Shown one piece after another: positions 34,291-46,197 of a DNA stretch of 64,000 nucleotides (within the stretch, counting starts at the first letter, position 1; every line of letters starts with the position of its first letter). Source of the stretch: Hemileia vastatrix (lineage: Eukaryota > Basidiomycota > Pucciniomycetes > Pucciniales > Zaghouaniaceae). The stretch covers positions 35,709,203-35,773,202 of the forward strand of contig JASXTE010000005.1 of the NCBI GenBank assembly GCA_030280995.1. The letters are read 5' to 3'. The notes beneath the pieces were generated by a model. That model searched no databases, had not been told where the DNA came from, and was given only the letters and a program-made list of their open reading frames with translations. Position numbers and translations under genes: made by a program.

Positions 34291-34492
34291 TAGAGGGTAT
34301 CAAAATTAGACATTCGTAATTATTTAAAAGGCATTTCACAACACAAAAAGAAAGCCACAAACTTGACATTCATTTACAGTAAAAAGGTGTTTTTGAGGCA
34401 CAATATGGCATATTTTAAAAAGTAATCATGGTTGTTTTGGTGAGAAAAAGAGGTATTTTGAAAAGAAAGATTTGTAACTTTGATACCCCCTA
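34291..34492. mobile_element. 202-bp MITE, probably PIF/Harbinger-derived
   Basis: The left end TAGAGGGTATCAAAATTAGA and right end (reverse complement) TAGGGGGTATCAAAGTTACA agree at 17 of 20 positions. The same AGGGGGTATC terminus occurs at 35017 and at 44189, just upstream of the Harbinger transposase gene, so this may be its non-autonomous relative. The target duplication is TA or TWA but ambiguous. Confidence 0.6.
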
Positions 34493-34729
34493 GTATATGT
34501 ATATACGTGTATTTATTTATATATTCATATATTTAGATTCATTTTTATTTGAAAATTTGTGCTTTGGTAGAAATCCATGACTTTCTTTTCATTTCATTTT
34601 ATGTCATTCACTTGTTTATTTATATCTTTATTTTTTTGATTAGTAAATAAAATGGAATTTAGGAAGGAAGTTCTTTGAGTGATGAAATTTTTTTACCTTT
34701 TTTATAAAAAAAAAGAAAGGAAGAAAGAA

Positions 34730-34988
34730 AGAAAGGAAGGAAGGAAAGAAGGAAGGAAGGAAGGAAGGAAGGAAGGAAGGAAGGAAGGAAGGAAGGAAGG
34801 AAGGAAGGAAAGAAGGAAGGAAAGAAGGAAGGAAGGAAGGAAGGAAGGAAGGAAGGAAGGAAGGAAGGAAGGAAGGAAGGAAGGAAGGAAGGAAGGAAGG
34901 AAGGAAGGAAGGAAGGAAGGAAGGAAGGAAGGAAGGAAGGAAGGAAGGAAGGAAGGAAGGAAGGAAGGAAGGAAGGAAGGAAGGAAGG
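34730..34988. repeat. (GGAA)n tetranucleotide microsatellite
   Basis: About 64 GGAA units with a few AAAG interruptions near the left end (34747-34816). Open frames across it on both strands are artefacts. Confidence 0.97.
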
Positions 34989-35090
34989 GAGTGCCATATG
35001 ATTGGGTTTTGTTATTAGGGGGTATCTGTCAGCCTGTATATACCCAGGACTGAGTAAAAAGTGCTTATAAGTTATGTTAAACACATGAAC

Positions 35091-36191
35091 TGTCAGCCAG
35101 GCTATTCCAGGAGCCCAGTAAATGATATGTTAACTTATAGGACCTGAAAGAGGGCGTAAGAATTGTATTTAATGTATATAAATTAATATTTTATTGCATA
35201 ATAAAATCATATAAGTATCTTATTACATATAAGTGTTATATTAATTTTTTATATACATTTAAATTAAAACATAATATATTTTATATTCTACAAATAATGG
35301 CGCATTTTTATGTATTTAATAATTATAGATTTATACTTAATTAATTAAAAACATATATTATAATTATAAGTGTAAAATTGACTTATAATATAATTAAATT
35401 AATTAATTATATTTATATATTAAATATCATTTTTTATAGTATTAAACAATAAATAATGACGCTTCTTTTGACCCATAATTGTGTCAGGAAAAACTAATTA
35501 ATACTAAATTGAAATTAATTACATATTTTGTTGCGTCAAAATCTTTTTTGTTTCACTTAAAATCCTTAAATCAGACTGTACCAACTGTTTTGAATTATTT
35601 TTCTCATAGTTCCTATGTTCCAGGCTTGTTTAGTTATTCACTATTTTTACTTACTGATTTGGGAATTAATTGTGGGAAAATTGGATTCTTAATTGGTGTT
35701 TTTAATTATTTGTTTCATATTTTTCTCTACATTGTTATGTTTCACTTATTCTTTTAGATTCTTGTTTCATTCTATTATATTTCTTGTATTTACAAATATA
35801 GTAGCGCTTCAGAGGGCCCATTGCCTATAAAAAGGCCTTGGTTAATCCCCTGTAGCCTCATCACTTACTATACACTCAACAAATTTCATATACTTTTATA
35901 TTACGTTTATATTCTTTTTATTAGTAATAAAATTCTAATTGAAACTCTATATAACAAATTAAAGGTTGCTTTAAGTCTGATAGAAATCTCAGTGTCTGCT
36001 GCGCATAGCCCTTACTTGAAATAATATTATTATTAATAAAAGCCAATTTTGTGTCACCTCTCAAATTACTCGTCGTTACTTTCCTTTAAATAAATTAAAT
36101 AAACCTTTATATTTTATTTCTTTTATTTTTTCCCTTGTCCTCCTCCATTTTTTTCCCCTTTCTTTACCTTCTTCTAGAGGATTGACCGACA
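35091..36191 (+). repeat. 5' LTR of Gypsy copy 2
   Basis: 1101 bp, TG...CA. A TATA box (CCTATAAAAAGGCC) lies at 35824-35837, giving a promoter in the last third of the LTR. A 92-codon hydrophobic frame (35479-35757) is open in both LTRs but lacks an ATG start. Confidence 0.97.
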
Positions 36192-36193
36192 AC

Positions 36194-36206
36194 TGGGGAC
36201 CTTTCC
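36194..36206 (+). other. Primer-binding site of Gypsy copy 2
   Basis: TGGGGACCTTTCC starts 2 nt after the LTR, equivalent to the site in copy 1. The tRNA partner is not recognised. Confidence 0.65.
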
Positions 36207-36869
36207 TAAACGACAACGACGATTGAGCCTGGCAACGAACGACAAACGCACGGACCACCTAGCAAAAAAGAAACTTTTGCCGCGACTGTGTTTCAAACTT
36301 GGGTTCGATATATTAGGTTTATATTATTTTGAAGTGATTTTTCAATCACTATAGTAAGTTCACCTTTGCACCTCTCACTCTTATTACTATATTTTTACTG
36401 CAATAACAGTGATTGTGGCTTAATTGCTGATTCACTGAGTGTAAGTGTTCAATTATTATAATTTTTTTTTACCTAGTTGACTATTATAGAGTGTTTAATT
36501 CCTCTTAGTCCTAGAAGAAATTAACATAATTATTAATAAAATTTTAATTATTAAATTAATTTTTTTTTATTATTAATTTTTTGTTCATTTTGGTTGACTT
36601 AAATAGTACTTTGTACTTAGTCCCATATATTGCCATATTTAATTTTGGTAATTTAATTGGTTGAATTAACTTATTTGGTTATTCCCAATTTAACTGTGCA
36701 ATCCATTTTATTAATAAATTTTTATAAATATTACTTTATATTAAATTTTTTTATATAATTTAATTAATAAATTTTTTTTTATTTGGAGCAATTATTAACT
36801 AACTTTTATTAATTTTTTTTAAGAATTAATTAATCTTCTCACTATTATGTCCAACAATTTGGCTGAAAA

Positions 36870-37712
36870 ATGGATAACATGCAAGTGGATGAAATTGAAA
36901 TTGATTATGATGCTGATACTGTGAGTTCTTCTAAAGTTGAACATAACAAATCTTATGCTAACAAGAAAAATTCACATAATTCAGGATGTGGAAATGACAG
37001 GAGAAGTAAACAAATCAAACCCCCTTCCCCCAGCACAACAGAAGGAATTAAAGCCTCTAGTACCTCAAGAAGGTCTTCCAAAAGGATTCAAAATAAAAAA
37101 GCTTCCTCTACCACAACAAATCAGCAACCTGTCCAGTCATATAAAAGAGCTGAAGACAGAAAACATGAGGTACAAAGCAAAAGTAGACACCTTGTGGGAT
37201 CAGGTTCAGGAACTCAGGAACCAAAATCAGGCCCAGGCCCCTCCTCAGTTGCCTCCCAATCAGCCTCAGTTTCAGGCTCAACCTTCAAAGCCACCCAGCT
37301 CCTCCATCCAAAATCCAAATACTATGGAAGTAGAGCAATGTAAATGGGATTATCTAATGAGTCACTACCAACAGAATGTGCAACACCCTCCTCATCATCT
37401 CCCTGGCCCATCCAGAACACCCAATTTCCATCCACCTCCTCATCCCTACCAACAAAGGAGGAGAAAGAAGGCCCAAGCACAATCCCAAACTCAGTCTCAG
37501 GGGAAGTTTCCTCCTCTGCCATGGTAAGTAATTTGGTTGATAGTCACTTGGGTATGTTTTCTAATAAAACTTCTTCTGCAGGTAATATTATTGAACATGG
37601 TGAAAGAACAGTTAAACCTGTTAAAAGACAGCTTCCTGTAACTAGTAGCCCTATTGATGTAATTAGAAAATTGTCATTTGATGAACCTTTACGTTTAGAT
37701 CTACTTCTTTAA
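36870..37712 (+). pseudogene. Frames A and C upstream of Gag (Gypsy copy 2)
   Basis: One frame from ATG 36870 to TAA 37710-37712, broken once by TAA at 37341-37343. The N-terminus (EIEIDYDADTVSSSK) matches frame A of copy 1. The part after the stop is Ser/Pro-rich and ends FDEPLRLDLLL, after which similarity to copy 1 continues one phase away (STSLINSSLAIKND), so a frameshift near 37700 separates it from Gag. The stop in copy 1 is at a different place, so both stops look like decay, not a conserved terminator. The central part overlaps frame B. Confidence 0.5.
36937..37527 (+). CDS. Frame B: overlapping coiled-coil ORF (Gypsy copy 2)
   Basis: A 196-codon frame, +1 relative to frame A and open throughout while its neighbours are broken. 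It encodes LPKGFKIKKLPLPQQI, a Leu/Lys/Glu coiled-coil block, a Gln/Pro-rich middle and a basic HPYQQRRRKK end, then stops at 37525-37527. The matching frame of copy 1 is 3633-3067. Conservation of the encoded protein is higher than for frame A over the same DNA. No ATG is well placed at the frame's beginning; the first is a Met in the EMTGEV context. Function unknown; nucleic-acid binding is conceivable from the basic tail. Confidence 0.55.
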   Translation: MNITNLMLTRKIHIIQDVEMTGEVNKSNPLPPAQQKELKPLVPQEGLPKGFKIKKLPLPQQISNLSSHIKELKTENMRYKAKVDTLWDQVQELRNQNQAQAPPQLPPNQPQFQAQPSKPPSSSIQNPNTMEVEQCKWDYLMSHYQQNVQHPPHHLPGPSRTPNFHPPPHPYQQRRRKKAQAQSQTQSQGKFPPLPW

Positions 37713-39562
37713 TTAATTCTTCTCTTGCAATTAAAAATGATTCTGTTCCCCCTGAAATCTATACCTTAATTGAGAAAACTTCTGAGGAAGTATTGAAAGA
37801 TACCCTTGATTTTAATTTTGTGAAAGACAAACATTTGAGAGATGTGTTAATCCATGAAAATGATAGATTAAATAATTTACACTTGCAATGTAAAGTGAGT
37901 TCTTCTGTACGGGATACAGCTTATTTTAAAATCAAAGAAACCTTGAATATTGTTCTTAGTCAACAAAAACAAATAAGGAGTGACCATAGAGCTATCTTGG
38001 ATAGAAATATCAATCTACATAAGACCTTGCGTGAATTGAAACCCCTTATTGAAGAAAATTATTCATTAAAAAATGAAATAAAATCTCTACAAAATGAGTT
38101 TAAAAAGCTAAAAAATGATTTCCATGCATTAAGTGCCAAACACACAGTTTCTGAGGACAGAAATGTTCTATCTCTTGCAAAAGTAAATGACCAGATGTCT
38201 GAAATTCCAAGAATAAGAAACTATGTGTCTGACCTGCAGGAAAAATTCTCAAACTTAACCATCAATAATGAATTGAATGAGAATGCTGTCAATAAGCTGC
38301 ATAAAAATAAAGGAAAAAAACCTGAGCAAAGTTCATCCTTTCTTCCTCATATTTCAACCATTAAACAAACTGACAATGAGTCTGTAAAATCTTTTGCTAC
38401 TAGCAAAAAATCTTGTGATGGTCATGAACCAGCTGTTTCTGTAAATAATGAAATTTCTGAACACCTGGCTAAACTTCAGGAATTATTAATGATGAATAAT
38501 TCAAACCAAAAAGTGGGCCATCCCAGTAGTCAGAAAAATTGGCATAAGTTAGACCAATATCCTACCTTTGATGGTGATTCTTCCTCTGATTGGCAACACT
38601 TTATCCAAAGAATTGATAATTTAAAGAGATCTTATAAACTACCTGATGAGGAAATTGTTTCTAAGCTAATTTCTTTATTTTCCAATGTAGCCTTGATGTG
38701 GTATGAATCTGTTCTTTTAGATAACAATCATTATACATTGAATGATTGGAAATCCTTGATTGAGAATCAGTTTGGTGGTTCAAAATTCAGGTTAGCTCAG
38801 CAAAGACTGTATGAGAATACTAGATATGTATCCTCCTCTGTTGAGAAGCCCATTGTTTTTCTTATGAAAGTGACAAAAATCCTAATAGCAATTGATCCAA
38901 AGATGGATTATGATATTTGGAGAGATAAAATCTTGTATAAATTACCAAATTCTCTTAGAGATTTGATTGTGGCTAGAACTGAGCATGTAAGGGAAAATTC
39001 TTCTTTCATTAATATCTGTAATGAGGTACTACTCAACCATAGATATGAACCAAAGAATTACCTTGGTAAATCTTATAATGATCAGAATAAACCTTCTACA
39101 AAGCTCCCAGAAAAATCTGGTAAACCCTCTGCCCCAGTTGCACCTAAAAAGTATGCAACAAATACTTGTTATAAATGTAACAAACCATGGCAGAAGGGTC
39201 ATGTTTGTGACAAGAAAATTCATCTTGTTGAACAAAATGAAGATACTGATGAAGTTGAACTTGATGTCAATAATTCTTCTAGTGACTGTGAAAGTAATAT
39301 CTCCTATGACAATGAATCTGTTAAAGATGTTTTAATGTTGGAACAGGATGTCCATTATTTAAATAATATATCCGAAGAATGTGTATTGGATTTATCTTCA
39401 GTAGAAAATTCTGAGATAATTAAAGATGTTACTAACAATTCTATACCTATATCCCCTTTGAAGGCACCTGTTATCATTAATGGTAAAAATGTTGATGTAG
39501 TTCTTGATTCTGGTGCTGGAGGAAGTGTAGTGTCTGAAAAAAGCTTTAGCTTCAGTGGATAA
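37713..39562 (+). pseudogene. Gag-protease of Gypsy copy 2
   Basis: The Gag frame is open from about 37685 (homology with copy 1 from STSLINSS onward) to a frameshift near 39540. It contains a long coiled-coil N-terminal half, the capsid core (KLDQYPTFDGDSSSDWQHF at about 38549; MWYESVLLDNNHY), an intact zinc knuckle CYKCNKPWQKGHVC (about 39168-39209) and the protease motif VVLDSGAGGSVVS (about 39496-39534). One extra A in the run GAAAAAAGC at 39537-39545 pushes the ribosome into a frame that stops after SFSFSG. In copy 1 the equivalent codons are GAA AGA GCA and the frame continues. Confidence 0.9.
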
Positions 39563-42500
39563 GGAATATTTGAGTAAATAATTACCTATAACTTCTGAAA
39601 AATGGAGAGGGTATGGTTCTACCTTAATTCCTATTGGCAAATACAAAACCTCTGTATTCTTCAAATATAATGGTGGTTTTGTCAGAGCTATTTTTGAATT
39701 TGTTGTCATGAAAAATGATAATTTAAGCAATTGGTTTATTATGGGAAATGATATTTTAACCATGTTTGGTGTGAAATTGGACCCAACAAATAATTGCTTT
39801 ACCTTAGGAATGAATGGGAAAAGGAAATTCAAAATTTCCTCTCCTAGAACTTCTGGGCATTTGTTGAAATCTTGTAACTCACTAATCCAGTGTAAAGGCA
39901 GAAAAATAACTGAAATGGATGATTTATTAAATGAAATAAATACTGCTTCTTTTGGTGATTAGTTGACTAGTGAACAAAAGGATTCAATTATTGCCTGTAT
40001 TACCTCTTTCCCTATGGCTTTTGCTCATGGTTCTCATGTCTTGGGAATTGTTCAGGAAGAAATGAAAATTACCTTATCCTGTAATTTGAGTGATATTCCT
40101 CCTACTATTAAGAAAAAACCATATCCTGCTTCTCCATCAAAAAGAAAAGATATTGAAGATAATATTGCAACATTATTAAAAATGAATATCATTGAGAAAG
40201 TAGATGTCACCCTCAAGTATTGTGTCATCTCCCCAGTCTTGATTTCTTATGAAAAAGATAAGGCTAGATTATGTGGAGATTACAGAGCTTTGAACAATTA
40301 TACTGTTGATGATATCTATCCTTTACCCAGAATTAATTCAATACATGCTACCTTGCAAGTTGCAAAGTTTATTAGTTGTCTGGATGGTAATAAAGGTTAT
40401 CATCAAGTACCAGTTGAGAAAAATTCTCAAAACTTTTTGCTTATTGCTACTCATATGGGAATATATAAGTATTTTAGGATGCCATTTGGCCCTAAAAATG
40501 CTCCTTCAGTTTTCCAGAAAGTCATGGATAACACTTTCCATCAAGAAATTATTGAAGGATGGCTCATGGTTTATATTGACGACATTATTGTTTTTTCTAA
40601 AACTTTTGATGAACATATGATTCACTTGAATAGAGTTTTCCAAAAAATGGATGAAATCAATATGACCTTATCCTTAAAAAAGTGTAAATTTGGTTTTCAA
40701 TCTTTGAAAGTCCTTCGCCATGTTGTGTCAGGCTTACAAATTTGTGTAGACCAAAACAAAGTTGCTGCCATCCAAAATGTGAAAGCACCAACTTCTGTAA
40801 GGGAAATCCAAAGTTTTTTGTGGATGTGTGGCTATTATATACAATATATTAAAAATTATCAGGTCATAGCCTTACCTCTTACAAAACTGACCAGAAAAGA
40901 TGTTGCCTTTCTCTGGAATAATGACTGTCAAAAAGCTTTTAATACATTAAAAAGTTGCTTAATGACAGCCCCTATATTGGCTCTTCCAGATTTTAACAAA
41001 CCATTTTTCCTGTATACAGATGCTAGATTTATTGGTCTGGGTGCTGCCCTTCACCAGAAACAAATTATTAATGATAAATCATCAGAGGTTGTAATTTGTT
41101 ATATTTCAAGAACCTTAAGAAATAGTGAATTGAAATATGGTGCCACTCAATTGGAGTGCTTAGCAGTTGTTTGGGCTCTTGAGAAGCTTCATTACTATCT
41201 AGATGACCAAAAATTTGAATTGGTAACTGACTGTAGTGCTGTGAAGTCCCTCTTAAACCTGAAGACACCTAACAGACATATGTTAAGGTGTCAACTTGCT
41301 GTTCAAGAATACAGAGGACGGATGACAATTATCCATAGGGCTGGAAATGTTCACTCCAATGTTGATATGCTCTCCAGATTGCCTATGCCAAATAATGACT
41401 CAAATCCTGCTTATGTACCTGAAGATGATACTGTTCATATCCATGGTATATTTGTAGTGGATATGGAAGAAGAGTTATTGCAATTAATACTGGATTCATA
41501 TGAGAAGGATTCTGATTTAAATAAATTGGTTACTATCTTAAATGATCCTAAGAATGCTTCAATTCAAGCATTAATAAAAAATCTTCCTTCAAAGTATCAA
41601 AATGCTTTGAGTAAAGGAAAGTTTTCTATTGAAGATGGCTATATATATTATAGAAGAAAGCTTACTAATGTAATTGTAATTCCTCCTTCTATGAAAGAAA
41701 CTATCCTCAAACTTTTTCATGATGACATATTAGATGGTCATTTTGATCTTAAAAAAACATTAATTAGAATCAAAAACACTGCATGGTGGGCTAATATGTC
41801 TGAAGACACAAAATTATATGTTGAATCTTGTGATTCCTGCCAAAAATCTAAAAGGTTGACAGGTAAGAGGGCAGGGTTATTACAACATATTGAAGCACCT
41901 AATGCTCCCTGGAAAATCATTAATATGGATTTTGTCACTGGTCTTCCTGTTTCAGGTAAAGACAGATTTAACTCTTGTTGGGTAATAGTGGATAGATTCA
42001 CAAAAATGTGAAAATTTATTCCAAACCACAAAGATGTATCCACCAAAGAATTAGCTTTCTTATGGTGGTCTTACATGTTTAATATTATTGGTTTTCCAAA
42101 AGCCATTATCTCTGATAGGGATCCTATATTTACTTCTGAATTTTGGACCTCTTTGATGGATATTTGTGGCTGTGAGTAAAAATTGTCTACAGCTCACCAT
42201 CCTCAGACTGATGGTCTAGCTGAGAGAATGATTCAAACTTTGGAAGATATGATTAGAAGGTATTGTGCCTTTGGTTTAGAATATAAAGACAATGACAGAT
42301 TTACTCATGATTGGGTCACTCTATTGCCTGGTCTTAAATTTGCATATAATAGCACTGTTCATTCTGTCACAGAGAAAAAGCCTTTTGAGCTTTGGTTAGG
42401 TTATGTCCCAAATACTCCTACTCATATTCTCAATAGTAAATTACCTAAGTTGGAACTACACCCTGGTGTAAAATCTTTCATGCAAATGCAGCAGCTATGC

Positions 42501-43013
42501 AGAAAACATGCTCAGAGCTGTATTGATAAAGCATTTGAATATGAAAAGAAAAGATGGGATAAATCCCATAAAGAATACACATTTAACAAGGGTGATGAAG
42601 TGTTGATCTCTACTGTCCATTTCAATTTACAAGGTAACCACAAATTAAATGATCCTTTTGTAGGAACATTTGTTGTTAAAAGAATGGTTGGTGATAATGC
42701 AGTGGAAGTTGTATTGTATTCTCCATATGATAGGAAACATCCTGTTTTTCCCATTTCTTTTCTTAAACCTTATACTTCCAACAGTGACTTATTTCCCAAA
42801 AGAAGGGGAAGACCTAAGAAAAACCCTCAGGAAGTCACAGAAACAGCAGAAATTGATAAAATTCTCAATGATAGAATTATCACTTCTGAAAGAGGTATTG
42901 AATATTTATTGAGATATAAGAGCAAATCATCTGAACATGATGCATGGATACCTGGCAAGGAGATTTCAAATCTGCCTACTCTGTTGAAAAAATACAAAAA
43001 GAAAAAATCTTAG
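39543..43013 (+). pseudogene. Pol of Gypsy copy 2: protease end, RT, RNase H, integrase, chromodomain
   Basis: All in one frame but interrupted by TAA 39579-39581, TAG 39960-39962, TGA 42009-42011 and TAA 42177-42179. Domains: RT with RLCGDYRALN and the catalytic YIDDIIVFS (40572 on); RNase H with FLYTDARFIGLGAALHQ and LVTDCSAVKSLL; integrase with a zinc-binding H-H-C-C segment (DGHFDLKK ... ESCDSCQKSK), DFVTGLPV, ISDRDPIFTSEFW and HHPQTDGLAERMIQ (the D, D, E residues); and a C-terminal chromodomain-like block (RGIEYLLRYKSKSSEHDAWI). Three of the four stops sit where C-to-T or G-to-A changes of Gln or Trp codons would explain them. In copy 1 the sense codon at 39960 is Gln. Confidence 0.93.
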
Positions 43014-43035
43014 CATTTTTTTTATTGTTTTTTTT

Positions 43036-43047
43036 AGAGTGAGGGAG
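43036..43047 (+). other. Polypurine tract of Gypsy copy 2
   Basis: AGAGTGAGGGAG ends directly at the 3' LTR, the expected primer for plus-strand DNA synthesis. Confidence 0.8.
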
Positions 43048-44148
43048 TGTCAGCCAGGCTATTCCAGGAGCCCAGTAAATGATATGTTAACTTATAGGAC
43101 CTGAAAGAGGGCGTAAGAATTGTATTTAATGTATATAAATTAATATTTTATTGCATAATAAAATCATATAAGTATCTTATTACATATAAGTGTTATATTA
43201 ATTTTTTATATACATTTAAATTAAAACATAATATATTTTATATTCTAAAAATAATGGCGCATTTTTATGTATTTAATAATTATAGATTTATATTTAATTA
43301 ATTAAAAACATATATTTTAATTATAAGTGTAAAATTGACTTATAATATAATTAAATTAATTATTTATATTTATATATTAAATATCATTTTTTATAGTATT
43401 AAACAATAAATAATGACGCTTCTTTTGACCCATAATTGTGTCAGGAAAAACTAATTAATACTAAATTGAAATTAATTACATATTTTGTTGCGTCAAAATC
43501 TTTTTTGTTTCACTTAAAATCCTTAAATCAGACTGTACCAACTGTTTTGAATTATTTTTCTCATGGCTCCTATGTTCCAGGCTTGTTTAGTTATTCACTA
43601 TTTTTACTTACTGATTTGGGAATTAATTGTGGGAAAATTGGATTCTTAATTGGTGTTTTTAATTATTTGTTTCATATTTTTCTCTACATTGTTATGTTTC
43701 ACTTATTCTTTTAGATTCTTGTTTCATTCTATTATATTTCTTGTATTTAAAAATATAGTAGCACTTCAGAGGGCCCATTTCCTATAAAAAGGCCTTGGTT
43801 AATCCCCTGTAGCCTCATCACTTACTATACACTCAACAAATTTCATATACTTTTATATTACATTTATATTCTTTTTATTAGTAATAAAATTCTAATTAAA
43901 ACTCTATATAACAAATTAAAGGTTGCTTTAAGTCTGATAGAAATCTCAGTGTCTGCCATGCATAGCCCTTACTTGAAATAATATTATTATTAATAAAAGC
44001 CAATTTTTTGTCACCTCTCAAATTACTCGTTGTTACTTTCCTTTAAATAAATTAAATAAACCTTTATATTTTATTTCTTTTATTTTTTCCCTTGTCCTCC
44101 TCCATTTTTTTCCCCTTTCCTTACCTTCTTCTAGACGATTGACCGACA
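43048..44148 (+). repeat. 3' LTR of Gypsy copy 2
   Basis: 1101 bp, identical in length to the 5' LTR with about 18 substitutions by eye and no indels. Followed by the target duplication TGAAC. Confidence 0.97.
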
Positions 44149-44153
44149 TGAAC

Positions 44154-44569
44154 TATACATGGGAACAATAAATAAGAGTACACAAATAAGGGGGTATCAA
44201 TGTTCAGGGATCCACAATTAGGGATCACAAATTTTTTTTTTCCGGGATCAGACATTATTAATTGCGGAAGATTCTTATCCACTAGCCCCGGGGCTAGTGG
44301 ATAAGGAATCCACGATAATGCATTATCCCGCCTCTTATACCCCAATTTCCATTCCTAATTCCTGATCCCAAACTCATCTCATCCATGATGGATTTGCAAG
44401 AAAGTCACATGACTCATAATTGCTGATGCCATCCTTAAGTCTTTCCTCCCTCTATGCTACTTAATTTTGGTGGCGAACACTTAAGTTTTTTTTCTATCTA
44501 CACACCCCAACTGCACATTTGGCGGTGAATTCCCACTTCCCTCATCACTTAACCCTTCCACCGGCAACA
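44154..44569 (+). other. 5' region of the PIF/Harbinger element with a 32-bp palindrome
   Basis: TAAGGGGGTATCAATG near 44186 resembles the MITE ends at 34291-34492 and may be the left terminus of the transposon. A perfect 32-bp palindrome spans 44275-44306 (centre CCCCGGGG; arms CTTATCCACTAG). The transposase ATG follows at 44570. No matching right terminus was found beyond 58983. Confidence 0.5.
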
Positions 44570-45013
44570 ATGAAACACCTCTCTACTAGGAAGCTACTTC
44601 ACTCAACAATGAATTCTATCACTTTTCTTTTAGTTCTTTACTGTAAATCTGACTCTGATTTGGAAGATGCTTTAGCTTATATGTGTTTTCTTTCCAAAAA
44701 GCCTTACATCATGACCAGGGGGCCAAATCTTTATCATGATCCCCGATATGATCTGGCCTCCATTCTCAACATTCCTCATTTAAACTTCACACAAATTTTT
44801 AGAACTTCTCCCAATTCTTTCTTCAAACTTTATAAACTCATTTCTGAACATCCTATCTTCCATAACAATTCTCATAACAAACAGCGTAATCCTGCCATCC
44901 AACTTGCTGTTGCTCTATGTCGCTTTGGCTCAAATGGAAATGGTGCTGCCGTAAGACGTTTGGATAATCTCTTTAACATAGGATATGGTACCATGATATT
45001 ATACACCAAGCGC

Positions 45014-46106
45014 TGTGGTCTTCCAACATTGGCAGGGGCCTTTGTTGTGTGATTTGGCGCTGTTTGTGCATGTCTTAATTGACATCTGTTAAGGAATTTG
45101 GTATTTTTCTGGTTTTATTCCGTGGATATTGGGTCTGAGGGTATGTGGGTACTATCATTGGATAGCCCTGGTTTTTCTCTATATTTTTTGTCTTGAAGAC
45201 ATTTTTCATATTCTGAGTTTTAAGGGGTCATTTCCTCATTTTTCATTTATAAAAGATTGCTGTGTAATTTTGTTTTTTGTGTTTTATGGGCTAACCTTAA
45301 GTCTTAGGGTTAAGTGCTTAGTACCATTGGATAGAGCTAATTTTTCTCTATATTTCATGTCTCAATGTTGTTATAGTGAAATTCCGTGTTTTAAAGGTTT
45401 TAGTAGTTGTAGCTAATTTTTCTAAGTAGATTAGTGGTTTTTATTGGTTTTCTGGCTTCAGGGAGGCCGGGCCGCTTCAGGCCACATCTCCGACGTCAGG
45501 CGGCCTGCCCACCTCTGTTTTAGGAGGTTGGGGAGCGCTCCAGGAGGGTTTTTTATGCAATTTGGCAGGTACAGGCGCCAGATTGGTGGGTGCGCATGGG
45601 CTCTTAGTTAGTGGTCTGTGTGTACATAGTGAATAAGACAGTTTGGGGCAACCTTAATCATCATACAACCATCCGGAGGTGATCTCATTGTTCCTCACTC
45701 AGTTTTCACTGTTTTCTGGCCACAATTGGCTGTGTTTGTTGCAAGTAAGTTCTTCATTTAACTTAACTTTAGCAACTGTTTTCTCTGTTATAGTCTTGCA
45801 AGCTATAGCAAGTATTATTGCTGTCTCTGGTGTGGATTTGCAGCCTACATCAAGTATCTTTGCTGTCTCTGGTGTGGACTTTGTTCTACATTTCAGTTCT
45901 TTGGTCTGGTAGTCTATCTGGTGACTACTTTCTTGGCTCATCAAGCAGTCAAGTGTGTTAAAAAGGGGCTTTAGAAAAACAGGAACCAACTTACTTTAGC
46001 AAGTAAATCTCACTCTATTTTTCTAAAGGGACAGGGGATTTTCTCTCTGGTTTTTCTCCAACTCCCTTGGTCAAGGCCTATAGCTAGTACTATAGGATTG
46101 TCTACA
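45014..46106 (+). repeat. 5' LTR of the 13.2-kb Gypsy element
   Basis: 1093 bp. It contains a G/C-rich island (about 45465-45515) in which four CpG sites of the 3' LTR are altered, three of them to TpG or CpA. Confidence 0.97.
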
Positions 46107-46110
46107 TTTC

Positions 46111-46128
46111 TGGTGCCCAACATGGGGT
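46111..46128 (+). other. Primer-binding site, lysine-tRNA type
   Basis: TGGTGCCCAACATGGGGT agrees at 15 of 18 positions with the classical retroviral tRNA-Lys1,2 primer site; all three differences are transitions. It starts 4 nt after the LTR. Confidence 0.75.
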
Positions 46129-46197
46129 AGAACTTGCTAGTTCTTTGTAATCTCTGTTTGCTTTGGTTGGCTTTTTTTGGTGTTTTGGACTGGAGGA

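Larger units (their letters stand above)
35091..44148 (+). mobile_element. Ty3/Gypsy LTR retrotransposon, copy 2 (complete, 9058 bp)
   Basis: Two 1101-bp LTRs begin TGTCAGCC and end ACCGACA. The element is flanked by a perfect 5-bp target duplication TGAAC (35086-35090 and 44149-44153). A primer site, overlapping upstream frames, Gag, protease, RT, RNase H, integrase and a C-terminal chromodomain-like segment follow in order, the chromovirus layout. I count about 18 differences between the LTRs (1.6 percent), so the insertion is fairly recent. Despite this the coding region has at least two frameshifts and four stops, so it is not autonomous as read. It inserted close to the left end of the Harbinger sequence. 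Confidence 0.97.

Noticed and set aside
35479..35757. 92-codon hydrophobic frame present in both LTRs of Gypsy copy 2 (also 43436-43714)
   Set aside because: It starts without ATG and its conservation follows from LTR identity; composition is T-rich and no family is recognised.
37524..37581. Possible 58-nt intron (GTAAGT ... TCTGCAG) linking frame B to Gag in Gypsy copy 2
   Set aside because: Splicing there gives a stop in frame B and leads frame A/C into a third frame; copy 1 has no donor at the equivalent place (GTACGT).
45679..45989. Short frames on both strands of the 1093-bp LTRs (repeated at 57743-58053)
   Set aside because: Duplicated only because the LTR is duplicated; no domain and no splice support.
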